Shown here piece after piece: positions 1 to 8,672 of a stretch of 64,000 nt of DNA. Origin of the DNA: Fen-999 sp044220545 (GTDB taxonomy: Bacteria > Pseudomonadota > Gammaproteobacteria > Burkholderiales > Rhodocyclaceae); contig JBGAQX010000005.1 of assembly GCA_044220545.1 (NCBI GenBank), forward strand, positions 1 through 64,000, in the 5' to 3' direction. A model generated the notes under the pieces. The model saw nothing but the letters and a program-made list of their open reading frames with translations, did not search any database and was not told the DNA's origin. The translations under genes were made by a program, and so were the position numbers. Each line of letters starts with the position of its first letter. Position 1 is the stretch's first letter.

Positions 1-87
1 GACGGCAGCATCGCGCGCACCTCCCCCGAGCCCACCGAACGGGTCCGGCCGGACGACGTCATCTACGTCCGCGAGAGCCTGTTCTAG
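1..87 (+). CDS. Polysaccharide export protein, C-terminal end only
   Basis: An open frame enters from the left edge and stops at TAG (85-87). The last 28 codons end in RPDDVIYVRESLF. This ending resembles the C-terminus of Wza/EpsE-type outer-membrane polysaccharide export proteins (SLBB family) that sit directly upstream of EpsF in exosortase-linked loci. Such proteins form the outer-membrane channel for the polymer. The identification rests on the short tail and on the position 27 nt upstream of epsF, so it is context-driven. Confidence 0.55.
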   Translation, partial: DGSIARTSPEPTERVRPDDVIYVRESLF

Positions 88-114
88 ACCCGCCGCGACC
101 GCCGAGAGACCGCC

Positions 115-1473
115 ATGAACCTCCAGCAATTCCTGCTCATTTTGCGCGCGCGCTACCTGGTGGTGCTGCTCACCCTGGTCGCCACCGTGGCGGTCACGGT
201 GGCCGTCAGCCTGCTGCTGCCGAAACAGTACACCGCCACCACGTCGCTGGTGATCGACGTCAAGTCCCCCGACCCCATCGCCGGCCTGGTGCTGCCGGCC
301 CTGATGATGCCTGGCTACATGGCCACCCAGGTGGACATCATCGCCAGCGACCGGGTCGCCCAGCGCGCCATCAGGCTACTCAAACTGGATCAGAGTCCGA
401 CCGTCCGCGCCGACTGGCAGGAGGCGACCGAGGGCAAAGGCAGCGTCGTCTCGTGGCTGGCCGCGCTGCTTCAGAAGAGGCTCGACGTCAAGCCCTCGCG
501 GGAATCCAACGTCATCGCCATCAACTACAAGGCCGCCGATCCCACTTTCGCCGCCGCCGTCGCCAACGGCTTCGCCCAGGCCTATATCGACACCACAATC
601 GAACTGAAGGTGGAACCGGCCAAGCAATACGCCGCCTGGTTCGAAAAGCAGTCCGGCGAACTGCGCGAGCGTCTGGAGAACGCCCAGAGCCGGCTTTCCG
701 AATACCAACAGAAGGCGGGCATCGTCGCCACCGACGAGCGTCTCGACTTCGAGAACCAGAAGCTCAACGAACTGCAGGCCCACTTGGTGATGGCCGAAAC
801 GCAGTCCGCCGACGCCTCCAGCAAGCAGAAGAGCGGCAGCAGCGACAGCCTTCAGGACGTCATGCAGAGCCCCATCGTGACGCAACTCAAGGTCGACATT
901 GCCCGGCTCGACTCCCGGCTGAAAGAACTGGCCGGCAACCTTGGCACCAACCATCCGCAGTACCAGCGGCAGCAGGCCGAAGTCGCGTCGCTGCGCGACC
1001 GGCTGGCCCAGGAGACCCAGCAGATCACCAGCGCCCTGGGCACCACCAGCCGCGTCAGCAAGGGCAAGGAAGCCGAATTGCGCGCCGCCATCGACTCGCA
1101 CAAGAGGCGCATCCTCAAGCTGCGCCAGGAACGCGACGAAGCGATGGTCATGCAGCGCGAAGTGGATGCCGCCCAGCGCGCGTACGACACCGTGTCGCAA
1201 CGCTCCGCGCAGACCAGCCTGGAAAGTCAGGTCACCCAGACCAACGTCTCCGTGCTGACTGCGGCCGAACCGCCGCTGGAGCCATCGTCCCCGAAGCTCG
1301 TGCTTAATACCCTGCTCTCCGTACTGCTCGGCACACTGCTTGGCATTGGCGGCGCGATGATCCTGGAGTTGCTGGATAGGCGGGTCCGTTCGCGCGACGA
1401 CATGGAACTGGCCCTCGAACTGCCGGTACTGGTCGATTTCGGACCGACGACACTACGCCGGCAAGCCGCATGA
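115..1473 (+). CDS. epsF: Chain length determinant protein EpsF (Wzz/Wzc N-terminal type)
   Basis: This 452-residue inner-membrane polysaccharide co-polymerase is thought to set polymer length and link the Wzx/Wzy machinery to the export channel. One membrane segment lies at about residues 12-36 and a second at about 395-417. Between them is a long periplasmic region rich in Glu, Gln and Arg that is predicted to be coiled coil (about 170-350). There is no kinase domain, which is supplied by the next gene. This split is typical of the EpsF/EpsG pair of methanolan-type loci that carry exosortase B. A GAGAG stretch precedes the ATG. The stop overlaps the start of epsG (ATGA at 1470-1473), so the two are translationally coupled. 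Confidence 0.9.
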   Translation: MNLQQFLLILRARYLVVLLTLVATVAVTVAVSLLLPKQYTATTSLVIDVKSPDPIAGLVLPALMMPGYMATQVDIIASDRVAQRAIRLLKLDQSPTVRADWQEATEGKGSVVSWLAALLQKRLDVKPSRESNVIAINYKAADPTFAAAVANGFAQAYIDTTIELKVEPAKQYAAWFEKQSGELRERLENAQSRLSEYQQKAGIVATDERLDFENQKLNELQAHLVMAETQSADASSKQKSGSSDSLQDVMQSPIVTQLKVDIARLDSRLKELAGNLGTNHPQYQRQQAEVASLRDRLAQETQQITSALGTTSRVSKGKEAELRAAIDSHKRRILKLRQERDEAMVMQREVDAAQRAYDTVSQRSAQTSLESQVTQTNVSVLTAAEPPLEPSSPKLVLNTLLSVLLGTLLGIGGAMILELLDRRVRSRDDMELALELPVLVDFGPTTLRRQAA

Positions 1474-2387
1474 ACTTCCCTCAACGACCCAGAACCCCGC
1501 TCATGACCGCAGCCGCTGCCCAGTCCGCCATGTGGCCCCGTTCGTCGAGGGAGACCACCGATCGCTCCATCGGCGCCATTCTGGTCGATGCCGGCAAGCT
1601 CTCCGTCGCGAATGTAGAGAAGATCCTGCATCTGCAGAAAACGGAAAGCCTGCGCTTCGGCGATGCCGCGCTCCAGTTGGGTCTGCTCGACCCGGACGAC
1701 ATCCAACTGGCCCTGGCCACGCAATACGAATATCCCTATCTGCTCAAAGGGGAGAGCAAGGTCTCACGCGAACTGACGGCCGCCTACGACCCGTTCAGCC
1801 AGGAAGTGGAGCACCTGCGGGCGTTGCGCAGCCAGTTGACCCTGCGCCTTCTCGGCGGCGACCGCGCACCGCGCGCGCTGGCCATCTGTAGCCCCGATCG
1901 CGGCGAGGGCCGCAGCCGCCTGGCCGCCAATCTGGCGGTGGTGTTTTCCCAGTTGGGCGAACACACGCTGCTCATCGATGCCGACCTGCGTCACTCCCGC
2001 CAGCACGACCTGTTCGGCATGAACAACGCCACCGGCCTGTCATCGGTGCTGTCAGGACGGGGCGGGCCGGAGTCGATCCACCGGGTACCCGATTTCGTCG
2101 ACCTATCCATCCTGACCGCCGGTCCGTTGCCCCCCAATCCGCAGGAGCTGCTCGGCCGACCGCTGTTCTACAAGCTGCTGCAGGAACTGTCCGACGAATT
2201 CGACGTGGTGCTGATCGACACCCCCGCCGGCCATTTCGCCGACGCGCAGATCATCGCTTCGCGGGCCGGCGCGGCCCTGCTGGTGGCCCGTCTCAACAAG
2301 TCCGTTCTGCCGCGCGTACAGCGGATGAGCACCTCCCTTCAGCAGTCCGGTGCCGCGGTGGTCGGCAGCGTACTTGGCCGCTTCTGA
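1470..2387 (+). CDS. epsG: EpsG, chain-length tyrosine-kinase homolog (P-loop/MinD-like)
   Basis: This 305-residue cytoplasmic partner of EpsF belongs to the BY-kinase family. Residues 32-95 resemble the N-terminal domain of type II secretion ATPases (DRSIGAILVDAGKLS). The nucleotide-binding part starts near 136. Its P-loop reads SPDRGEGRS (141-149), with Arg where BY-kinases normally have the invariant Lys, and Walker A' is LLIDADLR (167-174). DVVLIDTP follows. The C-terminus lacks the tyrosine cluster that Wzc-type kinases autophosphorylate. I recall, without being able to check, that EpsG homologs also tend to carry Arg here. The stop overlaps the xrtB start (TGATG). Confidence 0.88.
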   Translation: MNFPQRPRTPLMTAAAAQSAMWPRSSRETTDRSIGAILVDAGKLSVANVEKILHLQKTESLRFGDAALQLGLLDPDDIQLALATQYEYPYLLKGESKVSRELTAAYDPFSQEVEHLRALRSQLTLRLLGGDRAPRALAICSPDRGEGRSRLAANLAVVFSQLGEHTLLIDADLRHSRQHDLFGMNNATGLSSVLSGRGGPESIHRVPDFVDLSILTAGPLPPNPQELLGRPLFYKLLQELSDEFDVVLIDTPAGHFADAQIIASRAGAALLVARLNKSVLPRVQRMSTSLQQSGAAVVGSVLGRF

Positions 2388-3265
2388 TGCCGGCCATGTC
2401 GACTTTGCGCATGTTCGGCCCGCCGCTGCCCGCCGCCCTGCAGGGCTGGCTGCCCTTGGCCTATGGTCTCGCCGCGCTCTATGTGCCCACGGTGGTGGAG
2501 CTGGCCAGCACCATCTGGCAAGCGGAGGAGCATGTACACGGCGCCATCGTCCTGGTGGTCACGCTCTGGCTGTTCTGGCAGAGCCGCCAGCGCTGGCTGG
2601 CGGCCGACACGCCACCACGGCCGGTTGCCGGCTTTGCCCTGGCGGCGTTCGGGCTGGTGCTCTACGTGCTCGGCCGCTCGCAGGATATTCTGTTGTTCGA
2701 GATCGGCTCGCTGATTCCCGTCCTGGCCGGCGCCCTGCTGGCCATGCGAGGCACCGGGGCGCTGCGCGGCACCTGGTTCCCGCTGGTCTACATCGTCTTC
2801 ATGATTCCCTTGCCCGGCATCCTGGTGGATGCCGCCACCGGCCCGCTGAAGCAATGGATATCGGTCATCGCCGAGAGCCTGCTGTACCACGCTGGCTACC
2901 CGGTTGCGCGAACCGGCGTCATGCTGACGGTCGGGCAATACCAACTGATGGTGGCCGATGCCTGTTCCGGCCTGCACTCGATGTTCTCTCTTTCCGCCCT
3001 CGGCCTGCTGTTCATGTACCTGATGCGGCGGTCAAGCTGGCTGCACAACGGCATCATGCTGGCGAGCATCCTGCCGATCGCCTTCGTCGCCAACATTCTC
3101 CGGGTACTGGTGCTCGTGCTCGTCACCTATTACCTCGGCGACGAGGCGGGCCAGGGATTCCTGCACGGAACCGCCGGCATCCTGCTGCTGGTAATCGCCC
3201 TGATGTGCCTGTTCGGCCTTGACGAAGTGCTCGGAAAACTGATCCCCGAACGGAGCCGGCCATGA
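2387..3265 (+). CDS. xrtB: Exosortase B (transmembrane sorting peptidase/transpeptidase)
   Basis: This 292-residue polytopic protein has about eight hydrophobic segments. Exosortases cleave PEP-CTERM tails of exported proteins at the inner membrane. The catalytic set is visible: Cys193 in VADACSGLHSMF, Arg239 in VANILRV and His260 in GFLHGTAG. I call type B rather than A because it sits between EpsF/EpsG and a separate EpsI, as in methanolan loci. Likely substrates are the PEP-CTERM proteins at 21703-33283. The start could also be the Met at 2396. The gene overlaps both neighbours (TGATG upstream, ATGA downstream). Confidence 0.88.
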   Translation: MPAMSTLRMFGPPLPAALQGWLPLAYGLAALYVPTVVELASTIWQAEEHVHGAIVLVVTLWLFWQSRQRWLAADTPPRPVAGFALAAFGLVLYVLGRSQDILLFEIGSLIPVLAGALLAMRGTGALRGTWFPLVYIVFMIPLPGILVDAATGPLKQWISVIAESLLYHAGYPVARTGVMLTVGQYQLMVADACSGLHSMFSLSALGLLFMYLMRRSSWLHNGIMLASILPIAFVANILRVLVLVLVTYYLGDEAGQGFLHGTAGILLLVIALMCLFGLDEVLGKLIPERSRP

Positions 3266-3948
3266 ACAGTCAGCGCGCCAAGGGGCTACTGTTGGCGGCC
3301 TTGATGTTCGTCGCCAGCGGCCTGGCGGTCGCCTTGCGGCCCACAGCCAGACTGGCCGACCAGGGGCCGACGATTTCCCTGGAAACGATGGTGCCGACCG
3401 AAATCGGCCAGTGGCGGGTCGACAGCGGCGTCGTGCCGCTGGCGCCCAACCCGCAACAGCAGGCCCTGTTGAACAAGCTCTACAACCAGACGCTGAGCCG
3501 CACCTACATCGACCCGAAGGGCTATCGCGTCATGCTTTCGATTGCCTACGGTGGCGACCAGAGCGACGCCATGCAGGTGCACAAACCCGAGGTCTGCTAC
3601 ACGGCGCAGGGCTTTCAGGTTCGCAAGGATCAACGTGGCGAACTGGCGATGCCCGGCGGTTCCCTGCCGGTCAAGCGCCTGCTGGCCGTCCAGGGCCTGC
3701 GCAGCGAGCCCATCACCTACTGGGTGACGGTGGGCGACCGGGCCACGCCGGTTGGTTTCCAGCACAAACTGGCGCAACTGGCCTATGGCCTGACCGGCAA
3801 GGTACCGGACGGCATGCTGGTCCGGGTTTCCTCGATCGACACGGACGAGCAGCGCGCCTACGGGTTGCTCGACGCATTTCTCAAAGACATGCTTGCCGCG
3901 ATGACACCCGCCGATCGCGCCCGGATTGCCGGTCGGCTTGGCGCCTAA
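3262..3948 (+). CDS. epsI: Exosortase-associated protein EpsI, B-type
   Basis: This 228-residue protein has an N-terminal signal anchor (residues 8-25) and a periplasmic domain. The family marker HKPEVCYTAQGF is at 107-118. EpsI proteins occur only with exosortases, either fused to their C-terminus or encoded next door. Their exact role is unknown, and a part in the sorting reaction or in EPS processing is assumed. The ATG overlaps the xrtB stop by 4 nt, and gmd begins 23 nt after the stop. Confidence 0.85.
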   Translation: MNSQRAKGLLLAALMFVASGLAVALRPTARLADQGPTISLETMVPTEIGQWRVDSGVVPLAPNPQQQALLNKLYNQTLSRTYIDPKGYRVMLSIAYGGDQSDAMQVHKPEVCYTAQGFQVRKDQRGELAMPGGSLPVKRLLAVQGLRSEPITYWVTVGDRATPVGFQHKLAQLAYGLTGKVPDGMLVRVSSIDTDEQRAYGLLDAFLKDMLAAMTPADRARIAGRLGA

Positions 3949-3971
3949 CTTCCACTTCCGAGTCCTTAACA

Positions 3972-5057
3972 ATGACCAAAGTCGCACTCATCACCGGCGT
4001 TACCGGCCAGGACGGCGCCTATCTGGCCGAGTTCCTGCTGAACAAGGGCTACGAGGTGCATGGCGTCAAGCGCCGCACCTCCCTGTTCAACACGGACCGC
4101 ATCGACCACCTCTACCAGGATCCGCACGAGAAGAACCGGCGCTTCGTGCTGCACCATGGCGACATGACCGACTCGTCGAGTCTGGTACGCATCATCCAGC
4201 AAGTGCAACCCGACGAGATTTACAACCTCGCCGCCCAGAGCCACGTGGCGGTGAGCTTCGAGGAACCCGAATACACGGCGAACTCCGACGCGCTGGGCGC
4301 GCTGCGGATACTCGAAGCCATCCGCATACTCGGTCTGGAAAAGAAGAGCCGCTTCTACCAGGCCAGCACTTCCGAGCTCTACGGCCTGGTGCGGGAGACT
4401 CCCCAGAAGGAGACCACTCCCTTCTACCCGCGCAGCCCCTACGCCGTCGCCAAGCTCTACGCCTACTGGATCACCGTAAACTATCGGGAAGCCTATGGCT
4501 TCTACGCCTGCAACGGCATCCTCTTCAACCACGAATCGCCGATCCGCGGCGAAACCTTCGTCACCCGCAAGATCACCCGCGCCCTGGCGCGCATCAAGCT
4601 CGGCCTGCAGGATTGTCTCTACCTGGGCAACATGGATGCCAAGCGTGACTGGGGCCATGCCCGGGACTACATCGAAATGCAATGGCTGATGCTGCAGCAG
4701 GACCAGCCCGAGGACTTCGTCATCGCCACCGGCAGCCAGTACAGCGTGCGCCAGTTCGTTGACGCCGCCGGCGCCGAACTCGGCATCGCCATCGACTGGC
4801 GGGGACAAGGTGTCGACGAAGTCGGAGTCGCCGAGAATGGCAAAATCATCGTCCGCGTCGACCCGCGCTACTTCCGCCCCACCGAGGTCGAGACCCTGCT
4901 GGGAGACGCCGGCAAGGCCCGCGAGAAGCTCGGCTGGACGCCGCGGATAACCTTCGAAAGCCTGGTGGCCGAAATGGTGCGCGAGGACATGAAGAGCGCG
5001 CAGCGCGACGAACTGGTGAAGAAGAACGGCTTCGACGCATACGACTTTCACGAGTGA
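3972..5057 (+). CDS. gmd: GDP-mannose 4,6-dehydratase
   Basis: The 361-residue enzyme converts GDP-D-mannose to GDP-4-keto-6-deoxy-D-mannose, the first step to GDP-L-fucose. The Rossmann motif GVTGQDG (9-15) and the SDR pair Tyr157/Lys161 in SPYAVAK are present. NHESPIRGETFVTRKIT is typical of GMDs, and the length matches the family. The frame is open far upstream into epsI, but homology starts at MTKVALITG, so I place the start at 3972. The following fcl gene supplies the next step, indicating a fucose-containing polymer. Confidence 0.96.
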   Translation: MTKVALITGVTGQDGAYLAEFLLNKGYEVHGVKRRTSLFNTDRIDHLYQDPHEKNRRFVLHHGDMTDSSSLVRIIQQVQPDEIYNLAAQSHVAVSFEEPEYTANSDALGALRILEAIRILGLEKKSRFYQASTSELYGLVRETPQKETTPFYPRSPYAVAKLYAYWITVNYREAYGFYACNGILFNHESPIRGETFVTRKITRALARIKLGLQDCLYLGNMDAKRDWGHARDYIEMQWLMLQQDQPEDFVIATGSQYSVRQFVDAAGAELGIAIDWRGQGVDEVGVAENGKIIVRVDPRYFRPTEVETLLGDAGKAREKLGWTPRITFESLVAEMVREDMKSAQRDELVKKNGFDAYDFHE

Positions 5058-5064
5058 TGGAACC

Positions 5065-6051
5065 ATGGACACGCAAGCGAATATCTACGTTGCCGGCCAC
5101 CGCGGCCTAGTGGGCGCGGCGCTCGTCCGCAACCTTGAACGGAAGTCCTACACCAACCTTCTGACCCGCGCCCACGCCGAACTCGATCTCGCCGACCAGG
5201 CGGCGACCGAGGCGTTCTTTGCCCGGGAAAAGCCCGACCATGTATTCCTGGCCGCGGCCAAAGTCGGCGGCATTCTCGCCAACAACAGCCGGCCCGCCGA
5301 GTTCATTCGGGACAATCTGGCGATCCAGACCAACATCATTCACGCCGCATACAAGGCCAACGTCAAGCGCCTGCTCTTTCTTGGCTCCAGTTGCATCTAT
5401 CCCAGGCTGGCGCCGCAACCACTGAAGGAGGAATACCTGCTGACCGGACCGCTGGAGTCCACCAACCGCCCCTACGCCCTGGCAAAGATCGCCGGTATCG
5501 AAATGTGCTGGAGCTACAACCGCCAGTACGGCACCCGCTATCTCGCGGCGATGCCGACCAACCTGTATGGCCCGGGGGACAACTACGACCTGAACTCCAG
5601 CCATGTCATTCCGGCCTTGATCCGGAAGTTTCACGAAGCCAAGCAGGCCCATGCGAAGGAGGTGGTCGTCTGGGGAACCGGGACACCGCGACGCGAGTTT
5701 CTCTACAGCGACGACATGGCCGACGCCTGCGTCTTCCTGATGAACCTGCCGGACGACGAATACGACCGCCTGCTCGGCGGCGATGAAGCGACGAGCGGCA
5801 AGTTCGAACCGCCGCTGGTGAACATCGGCATCGGCACCGATGTGACGATCAGGGAACTCGCCGAGACGATACGGTCGGTCCTGGACTACCCGGGCGACAT
5901 TGTCTTCGACGCCGGCAAGCCGGACGGAACGCCGCGAAAAATACTGGATGTCAGCCTGCTGCGCCGGTTGGGATGGCAAGCCCAAACGCCGCTGGAGGTA
6001 GGCATCGCGCGCGCCTATGCCGCCTTCCTGCAAGCCGCGCCGACGACATGA
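5065..6051 (+). CDS. fcl: GDP-L-fucose synthase (epimerase/reductase)
   Basis: The 328-residue NADPH-dependent enzyme epimerises and reduces GDP-4-keto-6-deoxymannose to GDP-L-fucose. The nucleotide-binding motif GHRGLVG (11-17) and catalytic Tyr137/Lys141 in NRPYALAK are visible, as is MPTNLYGPGDNYD. It begins 7 nt after gmd and acts on its product. Confidence 0.96.
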   Translation: MDTQANIYVAGHRGLVGAALVRNLERKSYTNLLTRAHAELDLADQAATEAFFAREKPDHVFLAAAKVGGILANNSRPAEFIRDNLAIQTNIIHAAYKANVKRLLFLGSSCIYPRLAPQPLKEEYLLTGPLESTNRPYALAKIAGIEMCWSYNRQYGTRYLAAMPTNLYGPGDNYDLNSSHVIPALIRKFHEAKQAHAKEVVVWGTGTPRREFLYSDDMADACVFLMNLPDDEYDRLLGGDEATSGKFEPPLVNIGIGTDVTIRELAETIRSVLDYPGDIVFDAGKPDGTPRKILDVSLLRRLGWQAQTPLEVGIARAYAAFLQAAPTT

Positions 6052-6102
6052 GCGCGGCCCCGCCATCGTGGCGCCCGACGAACCCCTAGGCATCGGCGCG
6101 GC

Positions 6103-7617
6103 ATGCGATCGGCGATGACCCTGCCAGTCGGCTTTCGGGCGATCAGCGGCTTCAAGTGGGCCGGCCTGAGCATGGCCGCCAACCTGATGTTCCAGTTGGG
6201 TCTCACCGCGGCCATGGCGCGCATGCTCGCCCCCGCCACCTTCGGCCTGATGGCGATGGCCATGGTGGTCTTGCGCTTTTTTTCCTACTTCTCGCAGATG
6301 GGGATGGGCGCGGCGCTGGTGCAGAAGGAGAAACTCGACCCCCAGGACATCCGCTGCGCCCTCGGCCTGACCTGGCTGGTCTGCCTTGCCGTCATTCTGC
6401 TGATCGTCGCCACCGCGCCGCTGGTCGGCTGGTTCTTCCACAACGACCAGGTCGTTCCGCTGGTACGGGTGCTGTCGCTGAACCTGCTTCTGCTCGGCCT
6501 CGGCGCCGTCCCCATGGCACTGCTGCGGCGCGCCCTGCGCTTCCGCGAAGTGGCCCTGGTGGAAACCATCTCGTACGTGTCGGGCTATGGGCTGGTGGGC
6601 GTTGGCGCGGCGCTGGCCGGCGCCGGAATATGGAGCCTGGTTGCCGCCACCTTCGGCCAGAGTCTGATCGTACTGATCGGCGCCTACGCATTCACGCGCC
6701 ACCCGCTGCGTCCTTCGTTGCGTGGCGATCGCGCGCGACTGCTCGACTACGGCACCCGCCACTCGCTGATCAGCTTCCTGGAGTTTCTTTCCGCCAACCT
6801 GGACTCGGCGATCATCGGCCGATTTCTCGGCGAGGGCGCGCTGGGACTCTACAACCGCGCCCTGCTGCTCACCAACCTGCCCATCGAACGGATGGCCGGC
6901 ATCATCTCGCGGGTGCTGTTCCCCATTCTCAGCGGTGTGCAGCAAGACCGGCGCAAAGTCGGCAACGTCTATCTGCTCGGCATCTCGCTGATCGGACTGG
7001 TCGGCGGCGCGGTCAGCGCCGGCATATCGGCCGCCGCCAGCGACATCGTGCGCATCCTCCTGGGCCCGCGGTGGGGTGATTCCGTGCCGGTGGTCGAGAT
7101 CCTCGCCCTGTCCGTGCCGTTCATGTTCATGTCCAACATCGCCGGTGTCGTATGCGACGCGTCGGCGCTGCTGCGTTTCAAACTCAAGGTGCAAAGCCTG
7201 GGGCTGGGCGTCATTGCCGGGCTGATGCTGCTCCTCTACCCGCTCGGAGTCACCGGGATCGCCTGGGCCATCGTGGTCGGCGAAGGTCTGCGCTTCGCCG
7301 TCTATGTCCTGTTCCTGTCGCGCCACCTGCGTTGCGAGCCCGCCGACGTCGCCAAGGCGCTGGGCAGCGTGCTCGCCGTCTCCGCGGCCGCCTACGCCGG
7401 CATCCATACCACCATTGGCATCACCGCAGAACATGCCGTGCCGATCCTCGCCGCCCTGGCAATTGAAATCGCGGTCGGCCTGATCGTCCTGCTGGCCGGA
7501 GCGTACCTATGGACCCGGCTGATGGCCGGCAGCGGGCCGGAGACCCTGGCGCGGAACCACATCCCGGGCTGGCGCCGCCTCAGCGCCGCGCTGGCAGGCA
7601 ACGAGAAGCGGCCATGA
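6103..7617 (+). CDS. Polysaccharide flippase, Wzx/MOP family
   Basis: The 504-residue inner-membrane protein has about 12-14 hydrophobic segments. It begins with the amphipathic lead-in and Gly-rich first helix of WzxC-like lipopolysaccharide/EPS flippases (FKWAGLSMAANLMFQLG). It probably moves the lipid-linked repeat unit across the inner membrane. No strong ribosome site precedes the ATG at 6103, and the Met at 6115 is an alternative. The stop overlaps the next start (ATGA at 7614-7617). Confidence 0.87.
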   Translation: MRSAMTLPVGFRAISGFKWAGLSMAANLMFQLGLTAAMARMLAPATFGLMAMAMVVLRFFSYFSQMGMGAALVQKEKLDPQDIRCALGLTWLVCLAVILLIVATAPLVGWFFHNDQVVPLVRVLSLNLLLLGLGAVPMALLRRALRFREVALVETISYVSGYGLVGVGAALAGAGIWSLVAATFGQSLIVLIGAYAFTRHPLRPSLRGDRARLLDYGTRHSLISFLEFLSANLDSAIIGRFLGEGALGLYNRALLLTNLPIERMAGIISRVLFPILSGVQQDRRKVGNVYLLGISLIGLVGGAVSAGISAAASDIVRILLGPRWGDSVPVVEILALSVPFMFMSNIAGVVCDASALLRFKLKVQSLGLGVIAGLMLLLYPLGVTGIAWAIVVGEGLRFAVYVLFLSRHLRCEPADVAKALGSVLAVSAAAYAGIHTTIGITAEHAVPILAALAIEIAVGLIVLLAGAYLWTRLMAGSGPETLARNHIPGWRRLSAALAGNEKRP

Positions 7618-8666
7618 CAGTCTCGCTCCTCTACCTGCCGAACGAGGCCTCGCCAGGCGACCAGGTGGGCCCACGGCTGGCATTCGAGTCGATGCATCGA
7701 GAAGGCCGCCTGAGGGACTACTCCGCGTACTCCTATCTGGTCGAGGCCAAGCGTCACGGCGCGGCGGTGGCGCTTTCGCGCCTGAAGGAACTCGTCGCCG
7801 AATGGCGCCCGGACCTCTTGCTATGGCAGCACGTCGGCAGGTTTCCGCTGCGCTGGGCCGACGTCGAGTCCCTGCGCGCAGCCGCCCCGCGCATGCATCT
7901 GCTCTACCACGAGGGCGATGTCTATGGCCGCTGGGTCAAACCATTGCCCCCGTCCACCCGGCTACTCATGGCCGCCGCCGACACCGTCGCACTGGTCGGC
8001 CGCGGCAGCTACGCCAAACTGGCCAGATCGGCGGGCGCGAAACGGGTGGTCTATTCGCCGCACTCGGCGGACACGGAGCGCTTCGGCCAACCCTGGAAGC
8101 CCACGACGGAACGGGATTTCGACGTTCTCCTGATCGGCAACCGGATCCATTCCCGCCTGCCCTGGCGGCGCATGCCCGGCGCGGCCCGGCGGATCGAACT
8201 GGTCCGTGCGCTTGGACGCCGATTCGGTAAGCGATTCGCCGTATACGGCCGCGGCTGGGAGGGATTCACCGGCAACCAAGGCTCGATCGACTTCGCCCTG
8301 CAGGAAGCTACCCAGCGACGTGCCTGGGTCACCGTCAGTTGGGACCACTTCGATCAGGTCGAAGCCTACTTTTCCGACCGCGTGCCGATCAGCCTCATGT
8401 CCGGCGTGCCCCACGTCACCAACCACCAGCCCGGCTACGAATCGGTCTTCGGCCCAAATCCCCCACTGTGCTGGGCGAAGAATGTGGCCGAACTCGTGGC
8501 CAGGGCCGAAGACCTCCTTGCCTTGGGGCCCGCCGGAATAAACGAAATCGGCCGCCAAGCCCAGGAATATTGCAATACCCGATTCACCGCCGAAGTCGTC
8601 TATCCGCGCCTGATCGCCGAAGTCATGGGGATCGGGCAATCCCCCGGATTGCGCAACTCCGCGTAA
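7614..8666 (+). CDS. Glycosyltransferase, CgeB/GT1-like
   Basis: The 350-residue protein is likely a cytoplasmic GT-B glycosyltransferase. The first half carries a nucleotide-free fold (YHEGDVYGRWVKP). The second half looks like the C-terminal domain of the CgeB/glycosyl transferase 1_2 group (SLMSGVPHVTNHQPGYESVF). The frame stays open upstream inside the flippase gene, but ATG 7614 is placed by the 4-nt overlap and fits a normal N-terminus (TVSLLYLPNE). Donor and acceptor cannot be told. The next gene starts 6 nt after the stop. Confidence 0.72.
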   Translation: MTVSLLYLPNEASPGDQVGPRLAFESMHREGRLRDYSAYSYLVEAKRHGAAVALSRLKELVAEWRPDLLLWQHVGRFPLRWADVESLRAAAPRMHLLYHEGDVYGRWVKPLPPSTRLLMAAADTVALVGRGSYAKLARSAGAKRVVYSPHSADTERFGQPWKPTTERDFDVLLIGNRIHSRLPWRRMPGAARRIELVRALGRRFGKRFAVYGRGWEGFTGNQGSIDFALQEATQRRAWVTVSWDHFDQVEAYFSDRVPISLMSGVPHVTNHQPGYESVFGPNPPLCWAKNVAELVARAEDLLALGPAGINEIGRQAQEYCNTRFTAEVVYPRLIAEVMGIGQSPGLRNSA

Positions 8667-8672
8667 CCAGCC

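Noticed and set aside
5107..7434. A 775-codon minus-strand frame opposite fcl and the flippase gene
   Set aside because: It has low-complexity Gln/His/Asp/Gly composition and no recognisable motif. It is a shadow of conserved + strand genes.
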